A program made the position numbers and the translations under genes. From the NCBI RefSeq assembly GCF_050003625.1, contig NC_134400.1:62310241-62374240 (forward strand): a stretch of 64,000 nucleotides of DNA. Direction: 5' to 3'. Shown in pieces: positions 42,385 to 54,100 of this stretch (its first letter is position 1; each line of letters begins with the position of its first letter). The stretch comes from Haematobia irritans. Its lineage: Eukaryota > Arthropoda > Insecta > Diptera > Muscidae. The notes beneath the pieces were generated by a model that was given only the letters and a program-made list of their open reading frames with translations, ran no database searches and was not told where the DNA came from.

Positions 42385-42943
42385 ATCAATCCTTTGTGTA
42401 ATTGTAAATTATTTTTTAAGTTTCCATTCATTGCTACATGTTGTTTGGCATACACTTATCTTGACATTCATCGCATGTAATTATCTTGGTTATTTTTTTA
42501 CTCTTTGCTTTCGACAGAGTGTAAAACAGCTCTGACGGGATAAAGGACACAACAAGGCTCTGTTAGGCATATTGGGGTAGCACCCTTTGGACAAATGGTT
42601 CAACATTCCTAGTGTGCATTCCTTGGCAGTTTGAAAGGGGTGCAATGTGTTGAAACGGCGTAACCAACCCAACCGCTTAATTGCGCTATTACACCCCCAA
42701 TTAGTTTTAAATAAACATTTTTTAAATTGGAAACCCAGAAAAATTTAATTTTACAATGGAGGGGGCAATGTGAGATCGTTTAATGTGGACAACGAGGTGG
42801 TTTTAAATGCGGATAAAAGTGAAAGAGAGATATGAGCGCTGCATGAGGAATCAATTGCTACGTCAAAAAAATTGAACATTTGTTGATGCCCCAGTATTAG
42901 AACTAATTTCTATTATCTGGTATTAAAATTATACGTCAGCTTG
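42385..42943. other. No gene recognised
   Basis: Unique-looking sequence. A GGTTGGGTTGGTTACGCC stretch (minus strand) lies near 42660. Short frames on both strands have no recognisable content. Confidence 0.35.
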
Positions 42944-43529
42944 CACTGAAAAAATATTGTCGTGAGGCCAAAGATTTCATGTCCTTTAAATACGAATGCA
43001 AATTTTGCTTAGCATAGACGCATTTCTCTAATATAAAATTGTTTTCCTTGTCCAAAAGCCGATCAATGAAGTCGTACTGTCCTTATAATTTAGTGAGTTG
43101 GCTTATAAATGGGTATCATAACATGCAAGAAACAAATTTTGGGCTAAGGTCAACTTGACTTTAATACTTCAGAAAAATTCTTTAAAACTAATGAAATTGT
43201 CTTTGTTGTCTTTTTGCATCTTGACTACAAAGCAAAAAATTAAAAAAAAATTTCAGATTCGGCTTCCAGAAAATTTCTACGGAAGTCGAATCTGAATTTG
43301 GAAAATAAATTTGTTGTTAATTCGCTTTTAAAGGACTTTGATAGCATATGAAGAAAAAAAGCTGAAAAATCGAAAAATTAAGATTTGCTTCCTAGAAGCA
43401 AGTACACAAACCCCAAATTTAAAAGAGAATTGTGTCTTAAAAGTATCCTTACTTGTATTCTTTGTATACAATACCAAAATTGTTAAAGTAAAGACAAAAT
43501 CTTTGGAACCGGGCATGCTTTTTTCAGTC
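42944..43529 (+). mobile_element. MITE family M3, copy 3
   Basis: Starts CACTGAAAAAATATTGTCGT and ends GGGCATGCTTTTTTCAGT, with the interior of 32418-32975 (AAATTGTCTTT, CTTGACTACAAAGCAAAAA). The flanking TA appears mutated. Confidence 0.8.
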
Positions 43530-43970
43530 ATTTTGTCTTTGTAATAATAATTTTCGAGCAGAGAAAAATATATGCTGGCAATAAGCATTTAAATGGTTCT
43601 CAAATGCCGCAAACATGTTCTATTATTTATATGATAGAATTTGAGATCATTACATGGTCGGCAAAATCATGTACTTGACCATTCAATTTTTTTACTTGTT
43701 TGCAGGGAAAAAAGTATTTTTATAGGTTACGTATAGACATGTCTAGAACCATTACGTCGCCAGAAAGACCATGTACATTTTTTAACTTTTTTGCAGCGAA
43801 AAGAATTTTATAAAAACATTGAGCAGGTACTCACGATTTTCATTTTGCGCGTCAGTCGTGAGTTGATTGTTGCTTGGAATGGACGGAGTATACGGAATTA
43901 TTGTGTTAATTTATTTATTCAGAAGTTGCACGTGGTTTTATATGAACACAAAAAGGGAAGTGTAATTGAA
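43530..43970. other. No gene recognised
   Basis: Unique-looking sequence between a MITE and DINE A. The phrase ACATGGTC / GACCATGT recurs near 43653 and 43768. No terminal repeats or convincing frames. Confidence 0.35.
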
Positions 43971-45407
43971 ACAAGTATATACGGCCGTAAGTTCGGCCAG
44001 GCCGAATCTTATGTACCCTCCACCACGGATTGCGTAGAAACTTCTACGAAAGACTGTCATTCACAATCGAATTACTTGGGTTGTGGTATCTTAAAACTTC
44101 TTAACATCGTTTTCTAAATTGTGAGTTAGTCAATACGTGGTACATATTAGACAAAAAAGTGATGTATAGGCAAGTCTACAAATAATTATTAATCGATATG
44201 GACTTTTGACGGTACGTAGAGAACCAGAATTGAAATATGGGGGTCGCTTATATGGGGGCTATATACAATTATGAACTTGATGTGGACCAATTTTTGTGTG
44301 ATTGGGGATCGATTTATCTGAGGGCTATATATAACTATAGACCGATATGGACCTTGTTAGGCATGGTTGTTAACGGCCATATACTAGCACAATGTACCAA
44401 ATTTAAACTCACTCGGATAAAATTTGCTCCTCCAAGAGGCTCCAAAACCAAATCTCGGGATCGATTTATATGGAGGGTATGTATGATTATGGAATGATGT
44501 GGACCACTTTCGGTCCACATTTAAATTTATTTAAATATCATATACTATGAATTTTGCTTCTCCAAAAGGCACCGAAGATCAAATCTGGGGATCGGTTTAT
44601 ATGGGAGCTATATATAATTATGGACTGAAATGAACCAATTCCTGCATGGTTGTTGGATACCATATACTAACATCACGTACCAAATTTCAACCGAATGGGA
44701 AGAATTTTGCTTTTCCAAGGGGCTCCGGAGGTCAAATCACGTACCAAATTTCAACTGAATTAGATGAATTTTGGTCTTCCAAGAGGCTCCAGAGGTCAAA
44801 TCTGGTGATCGGTTTATATGGGGGCTATATATATTTATGGACCGATGTGGACCAATTTTTGCATGGTTGTTAGAGACCATATACTAACACCATGTACCAA
44901 ATTTCATCCGGATCGGACGAAATTTGCTTCTCTTAGAGGCCTCGCAAGCCAAATCGGGGTACCGGTTTATATGGGAGCTATATATAATTATTTACCGATG
45001 TCACCCAATTTTTGCGTGGTTGTTAGAGACCATATACTAACACCATGTACCAAATTTCAGCCGGATCGGATGAAATTTGCTTCTCTTAGAGGACTCGCAA
45101 GCCAAATTTGGGGGTCCGTTTATATGGGGGCTATACGTAAAAGTGGACCGATATGGCCCATTTGCAATACCATCTGATCTACATCAATAATAACTACTTG
45201 TGCCAAGTTTCAAGTCGATAGCTTATTGCGTTCGGAAGTTAGCGAGATTTCAACAGATTGACGGACGCACGGACATGCTCAGATCGACTTAGAATTTCAC
45301 CACGACCCAGTATATATATATACTTTATGGGGTCTTAGAGCAATATTTCGATGTGTTACAAACGGAATGACAAAGTTAATATACCCCCATCCTATGGTGG
45401 ATGGTAT
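43971..45407 (+). mobile_element. DINE-like family A, copy 3 (complete)
   Basis: A complete layout in order: ACAAGTATATACGGCCGTAA palindromic terminus; conserved CCTCCACCACGGATTGCG block; about six units of the array (ATGGGGG/ATGGGAG at 44818 and 44971, 153 bp apart); short GTCY-like tract in inverse form (GACGGACGCACGGACATGC); a TATATATATACTTTATGGGG stretch; and a terminal hairpin TATACCCCC...GGATGGTATA (45381-45407). It has the features of the Drosophila DINE-1/INE-1 group (Helentron-related, from knowledge of that family). No protein is encoded. Confidence 0.88.
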
Positions 45408-45494
45408 AAAAATGGGACTGTTCTGTATATTGCTATATGGTATCATTTATTTTTATTTGCAGTTACATGATGTCTGCGTTTGTACATTTAATGA

Positions 45495-46118
45495 ACCCAG
45501 AAAAAGGTGCCTTCGAAGCTAGAGGAAAAAATTTTCATCAATTTAGTTTAGCCATTTTATTTCCATTAAGGTAAATTTTTGAGTGAAATAATAAAATTTA
45601 CTTGTTTCACTAAAAAAATCCTAAACTGAAAGCAGTTAGGAATAGTTCATTAACTAGAATAAGGCATGTGCTTTTACTAAAACTGTTTTTTTCGCTGGGT
45701 ATAAGAATTTACTACTGAACAAGAAAATTTTATTCACTGATAACAAAGCATTCGTAAAAATAAACAAACGCCGAACTAATCGCAAGTTTCCTCAGATTTA
45801 GTAAGACTTCTTATAAAATGATAATTCTGTCTTCCTTTATTATAGAAAGCTTATCATACATACGAATAACACTTGGCATAGAAAAATATTTTAGTTCATT
45901 CGTACTACGGAGTTTCACTCCTTTCAAAACTTAAGGAAACACACTTTTTAGAATATACGAAATTTTCCCATATTTCTTTTATCTACCTGTAACCGATAAC
46001 TGTCATCGATGTAATCGATATGTTTGCGCGTGGGTTGTTTTTTAGTTGGAATCGTGTTGTTATGCAGAGATTCTTAAAAAATAATGTGGTAAAATAATAT
46101 AATAAATAACAAATAGAA
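45495..46118 (+). repeat. Interspersed repeat R6, copy 1
   Basis: A ~620-bp segment shared with 62876-63475 (start ACCCAGAA(A/T)AAGTGCCTTC, interior AAGCAGTTAGGAATAGTTCA, end TTTGCGCGTGGGTTGTTTT). Relative to copy 2 it has ~22 extra bases with two ATCGAT words near 45998-46018. No terminal inverted repeat was identified. Class unknown. Confidence 0.7.
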
Positions 46119-46129
46119 TATATAAAATA

Positions 46130-46467
46130 ACAGGTTGTCTGATAAGTCCCCGGTCTAACAAAGAAAAACACATTTTTTTTTTGTCAAAATTCGTTTTTAT
46201 TATTCAATATAGTTACCTTCAAGAGCGATACAACGATTATAACGACCTTCCAATTTTTTGATACCATTTTGGTACTCCTCCTTCGGTTTTGCCTCAAAAT
46301 AGGCTACAGTTTCGGCGATCACCTCTTCATGAGGTCTGAGAACAAGAAAAAGTCGCTGGGGCCAGATCTGGAGAATACGGGGAAGCAATTCGAAGCCCAA
46401 TTCATGAATTTTTGCCATCGTTCTCAATGACTTGTGTCACGGTGCGTTGTCTTGGTGGAACAACACT
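46130..46467 (-). pseudogene. Mariner transposase C-terminal fragment
   Basis: The left end ACAGGTTGTCTGATAAGTCC after TA is a mariner-type terminal repeat. The minus-strand frame encodes AKIHELGFELL, a frameshifted catalytic-region stretch, and EEVIAETVAYFEAKPKE... ending NYIE-stop. The element is cut at about 46467, just in front of the HDxAxxH-type motif (complement GTGTCACGGTGCGTTGTC). Only the last third of the gene is present. Confidence 0.8.
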
Positions 46468-46726
46468 AAGATTTATCCAAACGAATGAAAAAAGTTCAAT
46501 AAAATCATTCCATATATGAATTCAATTCAGTTAAATGTTTGCATTCTGTAGTATAGTGGTACATAAATATAGGAAAATGTTAAAATGTGGAATGCATTCC
46601 ACCTAATTTCTACCAAAATCACATCGTCCAAACAAATAAAATTGTCTTTGGCGTTATACGAAGTTCAACATTCTTCACGATGAGTTCATTTTAACTTAAA
46701 GTAGGGGTCACTTTTTTCTGAGTGTG
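46468..46726. mobile_element. Possible MITE fragment
   Basis: Ends ...GGTCACTTTTTTCTGAGTG, i.e. an inverted CACTCAGAAAAAAGTGACC terminus like the TA-type MITEs. The left end (CACTAAGATTTATCC) is a poor match. Interior words (GCGTTATACGAAGTTCA) recall M1. Confidence 0.4.
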
Positions 46727-46755
46727 GGCAGAACACAAATATGGAATGGTTACTT

Positions 46756-48206
46756 CCCAATAAACACAGGATGAGCGTTTTTCAAATGCAACAACTTTTC
46801 AGTTTGAGGGTAAATATAATTTTCAACATAAATTCAACTTGACTTGAAATAGCTCATCTTCAATACATCTTCAAATTGTTTGCGAATTACTTCCAATTTG
46901 CCAAAATGTTGACGAAATCTTTGAAAAGGTGTTGAAGATAATATGAGAAAACTTTGACAAAACACTACCCTAAAATGCAACGAAAAAACCATGTGGTTTT
47001 CAATACTTATTTGTGCAACGAAGTTCGTGGTCAATTGCAAAAAATAAAAAAATGGAAAATTTTAGACAAATAACCAAATAGTTTATAAAAATAGGTAAGT
47101 GAAAATAAAAAATGAAATAAAACTTTAAGGAAGTCACTAAATATATATCTCTTTGCAGAAAACTAAAATTATGGATTCTACGTTCTTGAAAACATTAAAA
47201 AGCTGACCGATGAAAAAATGTTGGACAATTAACTTGAACCGCTTCCAATAATTTATAATAATTGGTACGTCAATATGAAAAATTAAATCAACACTTTAGA
47301 GAAGTCACTAAATTTAAATCTCTTTGCAGAAAACTAAAATCTTTGGATTCTACATTCTTGCAAACATTAAGAAGCTGACCAATGAAAAATGAGTGGCTTA
47401 TCGACAAGAAAAAGTTTCCAGAAACATTACAAACAAGTGCAACCAATTAGAATTGTTAAAAACAACAAATTGTTGAAATCAACAACTTCTGGATGAAAAT
47501 GTGCATCACATCGTCAGTTTAATTCATATGCTATTATCAGTTTAAAATGGATATTTTGTGAATTCCTTCTGCTGGAAATCAATTCTAACACCCGGTCCAG
47601 TACGTTCCTAATTTCAAATTGCCCGCATGTTAATAAATTTTAATGCTGTTTTATGACACCAAAAGGAAGGAAATCGAATTATCAATGCAAAAGTGTTTAC
47701 TAATAATGTTTAAGATATTTAAAGTTTTGTTGTTTGTTTTTTTTTCTTTGTTCTTATTTGTTGATATGTTTAATAAGATTATTATTTATCAATTGGTATT
47801 GTAGTGTATTATGTAGTGTAGTGTATTATTATATATTTTATTTTGATGAAAATGAATAAATTATACAAAATTCATAGAATTTTGGCTTTGACTTTCAATT
47901 TGAAGTAGGGATATCATTCATACAAATTTAGGTTGAAAAGTATTTGCAAAGATGTTAATTTTGGATTTGACTCGCATCGAAAATTGTTTGACAAATTATT
48001 GAGTAGCGATGCATTTCAATTTGAGGATAACACTTGAGATATTATTGCTAATGTGTTGAATTTCACTGTTGAGGGTAATGTCTGTTTTTTGTTGAGAACG
48101 CGATTTTCTCAACAATTTCTCAACTTGAATATTACCCTAATCCTTTGAAAAAATGTTTGAAAAATTGTTGAAATTTAGCATTTTTCAAACGTTTGTGTTT
48201 ATTGGG
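46756..48206. mobile_element. Inverted-repeat element, CCCAATAAACAC ends, unclassified
   Basis: The left end CCCAATAAACACAGGATGAG and the right end (opposite strand) CCCAATAAACACAAACGTTT are followed on both sides by TTTTTCAAATGCAACAA-like / TTTGAAAAATGC sequence, i.e. about 30-bp imperfect inverted repeats. 1451 bp. Interior direct repeats around CTCTTTGCAGAAAACTAAAAT (47147, 47322) about 175 bp apart. No transposase. No clear duplication at the flanks (CTT versus TTA), so the superfamily is unresolved. Confidence 0.6.
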
Positions 48207-48267
48207 TTATTGTTGAAATTGTACCAAAATAAAGTGTGTAAAAATATGTGATGTTTGGTTGCACAAG

Positions 48268-49090
48268 GGAGCCACCGTGGTGCACTGGTTAGCATGTCCG
48301 CCTTGCATACACAAGGTCGTGGGTTCGATTCCTGCTTCGACCGAACACCAAAAAGTTTTTCAGCGGTGGATTATCCCACCAGAGAACGGCTGCGATCTAC
48401 CGCAACCGACCAGTGTATTTAGTAAACACCAACATTTGAAATCTTAAAACACCAATTGGTAAAACAAATTTCAACCACCAATATCCAATGCAACCGACGA
48501 CTGTCGGTGTTTGTTAGTATGAGTGTTGGTCTCTCGAAAACACCGTAGTAAAGCAATCACACAAATTGGTTACCCATATCTCATCAGTTTGGTATTCTCT
48601 TATTTGGTACTCTCTCAATTCTCTTGAGCTAATGCCAACTGCTAGTAATTGTTGTTGTTGAGTGCAATCACACTTAAGTGCCAACCTCGTTTTTTGTTTA
48701 CCGAGCGTTGTTACGATGTCGATTGGTTTAAGATTGCAAGACACTGCATACGAACATTGTTATATACTATTGTTTTTATTCTTGCATTTGTATCAATGTA
48801 AAAGATCACATGGTAATTGGTGTCTTACTCACTGCCACCGACATTTTGTGGGTAAGATTGCAATACGAAAAAAAGCCACCGGTTGCAGTTCTCTGTATCC
48901 CACCTTAGTAATGCTGGTGACATTTCTGAGTGTTTCAAAGCTTCTCCAAGTGGTTTCATTGCAATGTGCAACGCTGTTCGGGCTCGGCTATAAAAAGGAG
49001 GTCCCTTGTCATTGAGCTTAACATGGATCGGGCAGCACTCAGCGATAAGAGAGAAGTTCACCAATGTGGTATCACAATAAAAATAAACAG
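48268..49090 (+). mobile_element. tRNA-derived SINE S1, split by hobo-like MITE
   Basis: The head is GCCACCGTGGTGCACTGG / TTAGCATGTCCGCC / GGTTCGATTCC. The body reaches GGATTATCCCAC at 48379 and resumes at 48896 (TATCCCACCTTAGTAATGCTG). It includes GGCTATAAAAAGGAGGTCCC and ends with a LINE-like AATGTGGTATCACAAT followed by AAAATAAACA. The internal promoter is better preserved than in the 4652 copy. The tail is A-rich rather than TAACC. Confidence 0.88.
48380..48895 (+). mobile_element. hobo-like hAT MITE H1, complete, 8-bp duplication
   Basis: 516 bp flanked by TATCCCAC on both sides (48372-48379 and 48896-48903). The termini are CAGAGAACGGCTGCG on the left and CAGAGAACTGCAACC on the opposite strand at the right. 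The latter matches the 12-bp hobo terminus CAGAGAACTGCA. The interior is shared with 21550-22035 (GCAACCGACGACTGTCGGTG palindrome, GGTACTCTC words). No transposase. It is nested in a SINE, so it is younger than the SINE. Confidence 0.95.
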
Positions 49091-49486
49091 TAAATTAGTT
49101 TATAAATACAGTTAATTTTGAGTTTTTTTTCTCAAGTGGCGTCCTTTTTTCGGCGACAAAAAAAATTTTTTTTCATAAAAATCAAAACATTTTAGATTGT
49201 GACCATGTTCTTTTAATTGGAAGAAAAACATATTTGACGAATACCATAACATTTAAGATCGTAACCGTTGTTTTGTGATTCAAACAAAATTCTTTTTATC
49301 TATATAACATAATAATATTTTAGATGAGGACAATTTTATTTTTCTTACAACTTTATTGGCTGAGCCAACATGGTTGCAGATGAAAATGTTACACGGTCGC
49401 CGCAAAAATAGCTCCTATCATATTATTTTGCTCTTCGAATATGATCGTGACAATCACGTTTCTTCTCTGCGTGTAGTAACATTACA
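49091..49486. other. No gene; probable end of a CACGCA-type element
   Basis: AT-rich. The right edge GTTTCTTCTCTGCGTGTA is the inverted form of a TACACGCA(G/A)AGAA terminus, so a TA-type element probably ends here. Its other end was not found. Confidence 0.4.
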
Positions 49487-49812
49487 CGCAAAGAAAAAAC
49501 ACTCTTCTCCGGAATGACATTTTAGACAAAAGAACGTCTCCTTAGTTATATTAGAACTATGAGAGAAAATGACAAGTGATGGAACGGTAAGAGAATTTTT
49601 TATCGTCGAACTAAAATTATGTACGTTTGTCTAAAATTATTAGTAGGTAAAGGAATGGAACTGCATAACAATATGAAACTAACTCGAAAACATTTTTTTT
49701 ACTTTTCTTGCTAGTTACTTCTTCGCTCATATCGTTCTAAGTTCCAATTGATTTATTTAGTTCTGAGCACTCGGAGAATTGAACCGCGAACCATATTGTC
49801 TACTTGGTTATG
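49487..49812 (+). mobile_element. CACGCAAAG-type element with tRNA-like A, partial
   Basis: Begins TACACGCAAAGAAAAAACAC, as at 30783. At 49766-49812 the minus strand carries a diverged type A tRNA-like sequence (GGTTCAATTCTCCGAGTGC). It is interrupted at a TA by the mariner at 49815. The continuation after 50749 was not resolved. Confidence 0.55.
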
Positions 49813-49814
49813 TA

Positions 49815-50747
49815 AAGGGTGATTCTTTTGAGGTTAGGATTTTCATGCATTAGTATTTGACAGATCACGTGGGATTTCAGACATGGTGTCAAAGAGAAAG
49901 ATGCTCAGTATGCTTTGACATTTCATCATGAATAGACTTACTAACGAGCAACGCTTGCAAATCATTGAATTTTATTACCAAAATCAGTGGCAGAAAATCC
50001 GCTTTTTTATCGACAAATTTTGTTCAGCGATGAGGCTCATTTCTGGTTGAATGGCTACGTAAATAAGCAAAATTGCCGCATTTGGAGTGAAGAGCAACCA
50101 GAAGCCGTTCAAGAACTGCCCATGCATCCCGAAAAATGCACTGTTTGGTGTGGTTTGTACGCTGGTGGAATCATTGGACCGTATTTTTTCAAAGATGCTG
50201 TTGGACGCAACGTTACGGTGAATGGCGATCGCTATCGTTCGATGCTAACAAACTTTTTGTTGCCAAAAATGGAAGAACTGAACTTGGTTGACATGTGGTT
50301 TCAACAAGATGGCGCTACATGCCACACAGCTCGCGATTCTATGGCCATTTTGAGGGAAAACTTCGGAGAACAATTCATCTCAAGAAATGGACCGGTAAGT
50401 TGGCCACCAAGATCATGCGATTTGACGCCTTTAGACTATTTTTTGTGGGGCTACGTCAAGTCTAAAGTCTACAGAAATAAGCCAGCAACTATTCCAGCTT
50501 TGGAAGACAACATTTCCGAAGAAATTCGGGCTATTCCGGCCGAAATGCTCGAAAAAGTTGCCCAAAATTGGACTTTCCGAATGGACCACCTAAGACGCAG
50601 CCGCGGTCAACATTTAAATGAAATTATCTTCAAAAAGTAAATGTCATGGACCAATCTAACGTTTCAAATAAAGAACCGATGAGATTTTGCAAATTTTATG
50701 CGTTTTTTTTTTAAAAAAAGTTATCAAGCTCTTAACAAATCACCCTT
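49815..50747 (+). mobile_element. Mariner element, DD41D (rosa-like) spacing, internally deleted
   Basis: TA flanks (49813-49814, 50748-50749). Terminal repeats are AAGGGTGATTCTTTT and, opposite, AAGGGTGATTTGTTA. 933 bp, against about 1.3 kb usual for the class, because most of the N-terminal half of the transposase is deleted. DD41D spacing is known for the rosa-type mariner group. Confidence 0.9.
49928..50640 (+). pseudogene. DD41D mariner transposase, N-terminal deletion
   Basis: An ATG at 49928 gives MNRLTNEQRLQIIEFYYQNQ, the start of the DNA-binding domain, and then the sequence jumps out of frame to AENPLFYRQILFSDEAHFWL. The remaining frame (49987-50640) is open to its natural stop, with catalytic D in SDEAHF, D in WFQQDGATCHTA and D in LTPLDYFLWG. 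41 residues separate the last two. The helix-turn-helix region is missing, so the product could not bind its ends. Confidence 0.88.
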
Positions 50748-50749
50748 TA

Positions 50750-51082
50750 GTAAGTATTGTCAGCAGACAATTAAGGCGCACAGAAAAGCAATTCTATTTA
50801 TATATTTATTATTATTTATTTAGTCGGCCCCTTACATACAAATAACATACCAATAAACTTTTGGAAACGGAAATAATATACTTTTACATATATTCCAAAA
50901 TTATTCACAAGATTTCGAAATGATATTCGGTCTTTCATATAACTATATTAATTTTTTTACTACGAATCCTGGTTCAGCTTGGAAAAAAGAATTCTGGTAT
51001 GTTCTTTTCATTAGAAGTTAACATATAAGACCCCAAAATGAGTCGTGTCCCCTAAAGACTATGGAAATGTGACTTAATAACA
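50750..51082. other. No gene recognised
   Basis: AT-rich with (TAT)n near 50800. No frames or terminal repeats of note. Probably includes the rest of the CACGCAAAG-type element. Confidence 0.35.
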
Positions 51083-52743
51083 ATGTTTTTTCATATGTTC
51101 CGATATAAACAAAATGTGTTTCGTGCAGAATTTTTTAAACACAATATATTTAAGTGCAAAAATGTTCCTAAACTAGCATTAAATGTTTGGGACACATAAC
51201 ATATGTTAATTTGAATATATGATGTTTGGGCATGAATGTTTCATAAAAATAATATGTGTGAATGTAAACATATATACACATTTACAAATTTAGAGTAAAC
51301 ATATATATGTTGTGATATTTTATTCAGAGAGCGACAGAGAGAGAGGGAGACAGTATAGAGAAAGAAATAGAGATGGAAACCGGGAGGGTTGACGAAAGAT
51401 ATCAACATAACACATCGAGAGAATCAAAAGAGGGCAATTAATTTTGTGAAACTGCTTGTATGTTGTTTCGGATAACTGTTTTATGAGTTCATTTGTTTTG
51501 GCTATGCGCTTGGCATGTTAATTACACTGAAAAAAAAGAATATTTACGTGATATTAAAGATTACGCAACCTCAATTTTAGGATGCGCAATTTACACACTA
51601 TTAAGAACAAATTTCTTTAAAATAGTGAAATTTTAATAAAAAAAAAAATTTATAATCTTAGCTTCAAAAAATTTTTTAATTTTCCTTAAATTAAAGAAAC
51701 ACATAAGGAAATCGTCCTTAAATTAATTGAAATATTGAATCTTTACATTTAAGATAAAAACGCTTCAAATATAGTCTAAGATTTATTTTGAGGATTTAGC
51801 ATCTTTGGTTTAAAATTTTTTTGGAATTAAGAAAATATTTTTTATTTCGAAGTATCCGTCATAGTTTGGATTTTTAAACTGGCATTTGTTTGGACGTGAA
51901 TAGCTTTATTAATATACGGGAAAAATAGAATGAAAATTCGATAAATGAGATCTGTATCTTAATTTTAATTTTATAGATCCTATATTTAAAGCCAGATAGG
52001 TCGCAAAAAATTTTCCTTATTTTAAAGAACCCGCATCTTTGGTTCGGAATCAATACCAAAATTCTTAAAAGAAGGTCAAACTCTTTGGATCTAAGTAAAC
52101 TTTTTTTTGAGTGTAGGCTACACCAAAAATTTGATATGCTTAAGTCTAAATATTATTTAATTTGAATATTAAATTGCGTATTTGGAGTAAAGAGTATAGA
52201 CATCGGGAACCAAGAGAAAGACATTTGAAAACACAGTGTTTTTGTCTTGGGAGAAGCATTTTATGTACGTGTAGACATGTGTTTTATTTATCATTGTGGC
52301 GTTATGAGCACAATTTTTTTCTTGGTTCGTCAAAAGAAATCGGAACGTACGATGAGTAAGTCAAAATATTCAGACAAAGAAAATTAAAACAAAACAGTGG
52401 AAAATATACAGAAATTTCAGAGGGATCTTCATAAAAAATAACGAAAGGGCACTATACTCTTTTTAGAGTTGGGACAGTAAAATGAAAAAAGGGCGAACCG
52501 TGAAAAATTAAACAGTAAAATATATAAAAACAAAGTTTAGTTCCTCTTTATTAATAAGTAGTCCAAGAGGAGTTGACGGACACTTTCAAAAATAAAATCG
52601 GGTATTAAGATCGAGTTTTGCAGAATAACATAACTTTTTTGTGAAATTGTATTATAACTTGGTGGGGAATGATCCAAAGCAACAATTGAAAAAGTTTATT
52701 TTCTTTAAAATGAATTTAAATTTTCTTTAAAATGAAAAAATTT
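51083..52743 (-). mobile_element. Family T element copy 3, partial, inverted
   Basis: On the minus strand it follows the right half of copy 1 (GATATAAACAAAATGTG..., AGAGCGACAGAGAGAG, TTTAGAGTTGGGACAGTAAAATG). It is interrupted by MITE M2 (51525-52113) and ends at 52743 against the CCCAGCAAAA element. The tRNA-like pair is not included. It supplies the unoccupied site for M1 at 33052. The 52162-52359 frame is not conserved in other copies. Confidence 0.75.
51525..52113 (+). mobile_element. MITE family M2, complete
   Basis: TA flanks (51523-51524, 52114-52115). Starts CACTGAAAAAAAAGAATATT and ends CTTTTTTTTGAGTG. 589 bp, about 70 bp shorter than the copy at 36657 owing to internal deletions. 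Confidence 0.87.
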
Positions 52744-53200
52744 AAAATGGTGTTAAATCCCAGCAAAAAAATGGAAGTTCTTCTAAAGGCACAACTTTAA
52801 AAGCACTTCCAAAAACGTCCTCACAAAGAAGTTCTTTATTTTAGCTGCACAGGAAGTTAATTTGAGTCAATTTTTTATAACTCGCTTTTTTCATATTTTT
52901 AATGGAAACTTTTAAATTTTTTGTTTTAAATAGATTAAAAATTAATAAAATGGTAAAAATTATTTAAATTTTACTGAAACAAATGTCAAATACATTCTAG
53001 AAAAATTGCGAATTTTTGAAAATATTTGATGTCAACCGTTCCACAAAAGCGTAAAAATGCATTAAAACTCATAAAAAATTTTAAAAATTATTTATTTGTC
53101 AAAATATCACAAAATTTCTTAATTCACATCCAAAACACTGAATTCGCATCAGACCTTTTGAAGTGATGCAAATTCAGTGCAACGGCTGTTAAAATGGTGG
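52744..53200 (+). mobile_element. CCCAGCAAAA-type repeat, left part
   Basis: Starts CCCAGCAAAAAAATGGAAGT and shares its interior with 7966-8520 (AAAGGCACAACTTTAAAAG, CTACACAGGAAGTT). The matching right end TTTTTTTGCTGGG is seen only at 38076. It is cut at about 53200 by the next element. Confidence 0.5.
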
Positions 53201-53203
53201 ACA

Positions 53204-53530
53204 TCAGGCCTGTGGAGTCGGAGCCGGAGTCTGAAGATTTTTCTGGAGTCGGAGCCGGAGTCGTATAAATTTTGCTCGACTCCGACCCCGGCGAAACAAA
53301 ATTTGAAGAACACTTCATATCTTTGTAACTAAAGAAATATTTCGACAAATTAGATTCGATTGGGGTTTTTAATCGAACAACGAAAAACGAAGTACTGGAT
53401 TTCAGGCCATTCAAAGTATATTTATATGTGTGAAATTTCACGGTGATATAAAAAGTAGGTTTTACTAGAATATGGGCTGAATTGATCACTTATATAGTCC
53501 ATTTTTAACATATTAAACTATCGATTTTTA
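53204..53530 (+). mobile_element. hAT-like end with GGAGTC repeats
   Basis: Starts CAGGCCTGTGGAGTCGGAGC, with GGAGTCGGAGCCGGAGTC hexamer repeats and an inverted CGACTCCGACCC block. A CAGGCCTGTGGAGTCGG start is familiar from hAT-type MITEs in many animals. The right end was not identified. Confidence 0.5.
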
Positions 53531-54030
53531 ACCCTACGAGGGCGGTTCGTAAACTTCTTAGCCTATCAATGAAAGAGAATAGTTAGATTTTCAAAAATAT
53601 TTGTATTTTTCAATATAATCTCCTGAAACTTCAATACACTTAGGCCAACGCTTTTCTAGCAATTCTATCCCTTGATTAAAATAGTTTTCCTCAAAGTCTT
53701 CAAAATAGTGATTTACAACTGCACCCTCAAAAAAATCGCTTCTTTAACATATGTTCCAAACATATTTTGCAGGAAGCACATATATTATTGGATACTGCCG
53801 AAACATTAATATGTTTGTTTTATGTGAACATATTATATGTTTGGAAGCATTTTGAGCCCAAAAATATTATATGCTTGGAAGAATTTTTCCCAAAGACGAT
53901 TGAGCTCATTGCCTAACATACTCGTCATTTTCACTTCCACGAAATATTTTAGTTCTTGGCACCTTTTTCTGTAATACAAATAATGTTGAAGAAATTATTC
54001 ACTTTTATAAATTTTTTACATTTTACCTTT

Positions 54031-54100
54031 CGCCTGCACAGAGAATCGAACCGAGGACCATACAGTTTGTAAGCCAACACACTATCCACTGGGCTACGTA
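54031..54100 (-). other. tRNA-like sequence, type A
   Basis: Nearly identical to 10438-10505 (GGTTCGATTCTC B box; AGCCCAGTGGATAG A side). Its acceptor end is separated from the rest of the element by the MITE at 54101. Confidence 0.75.
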
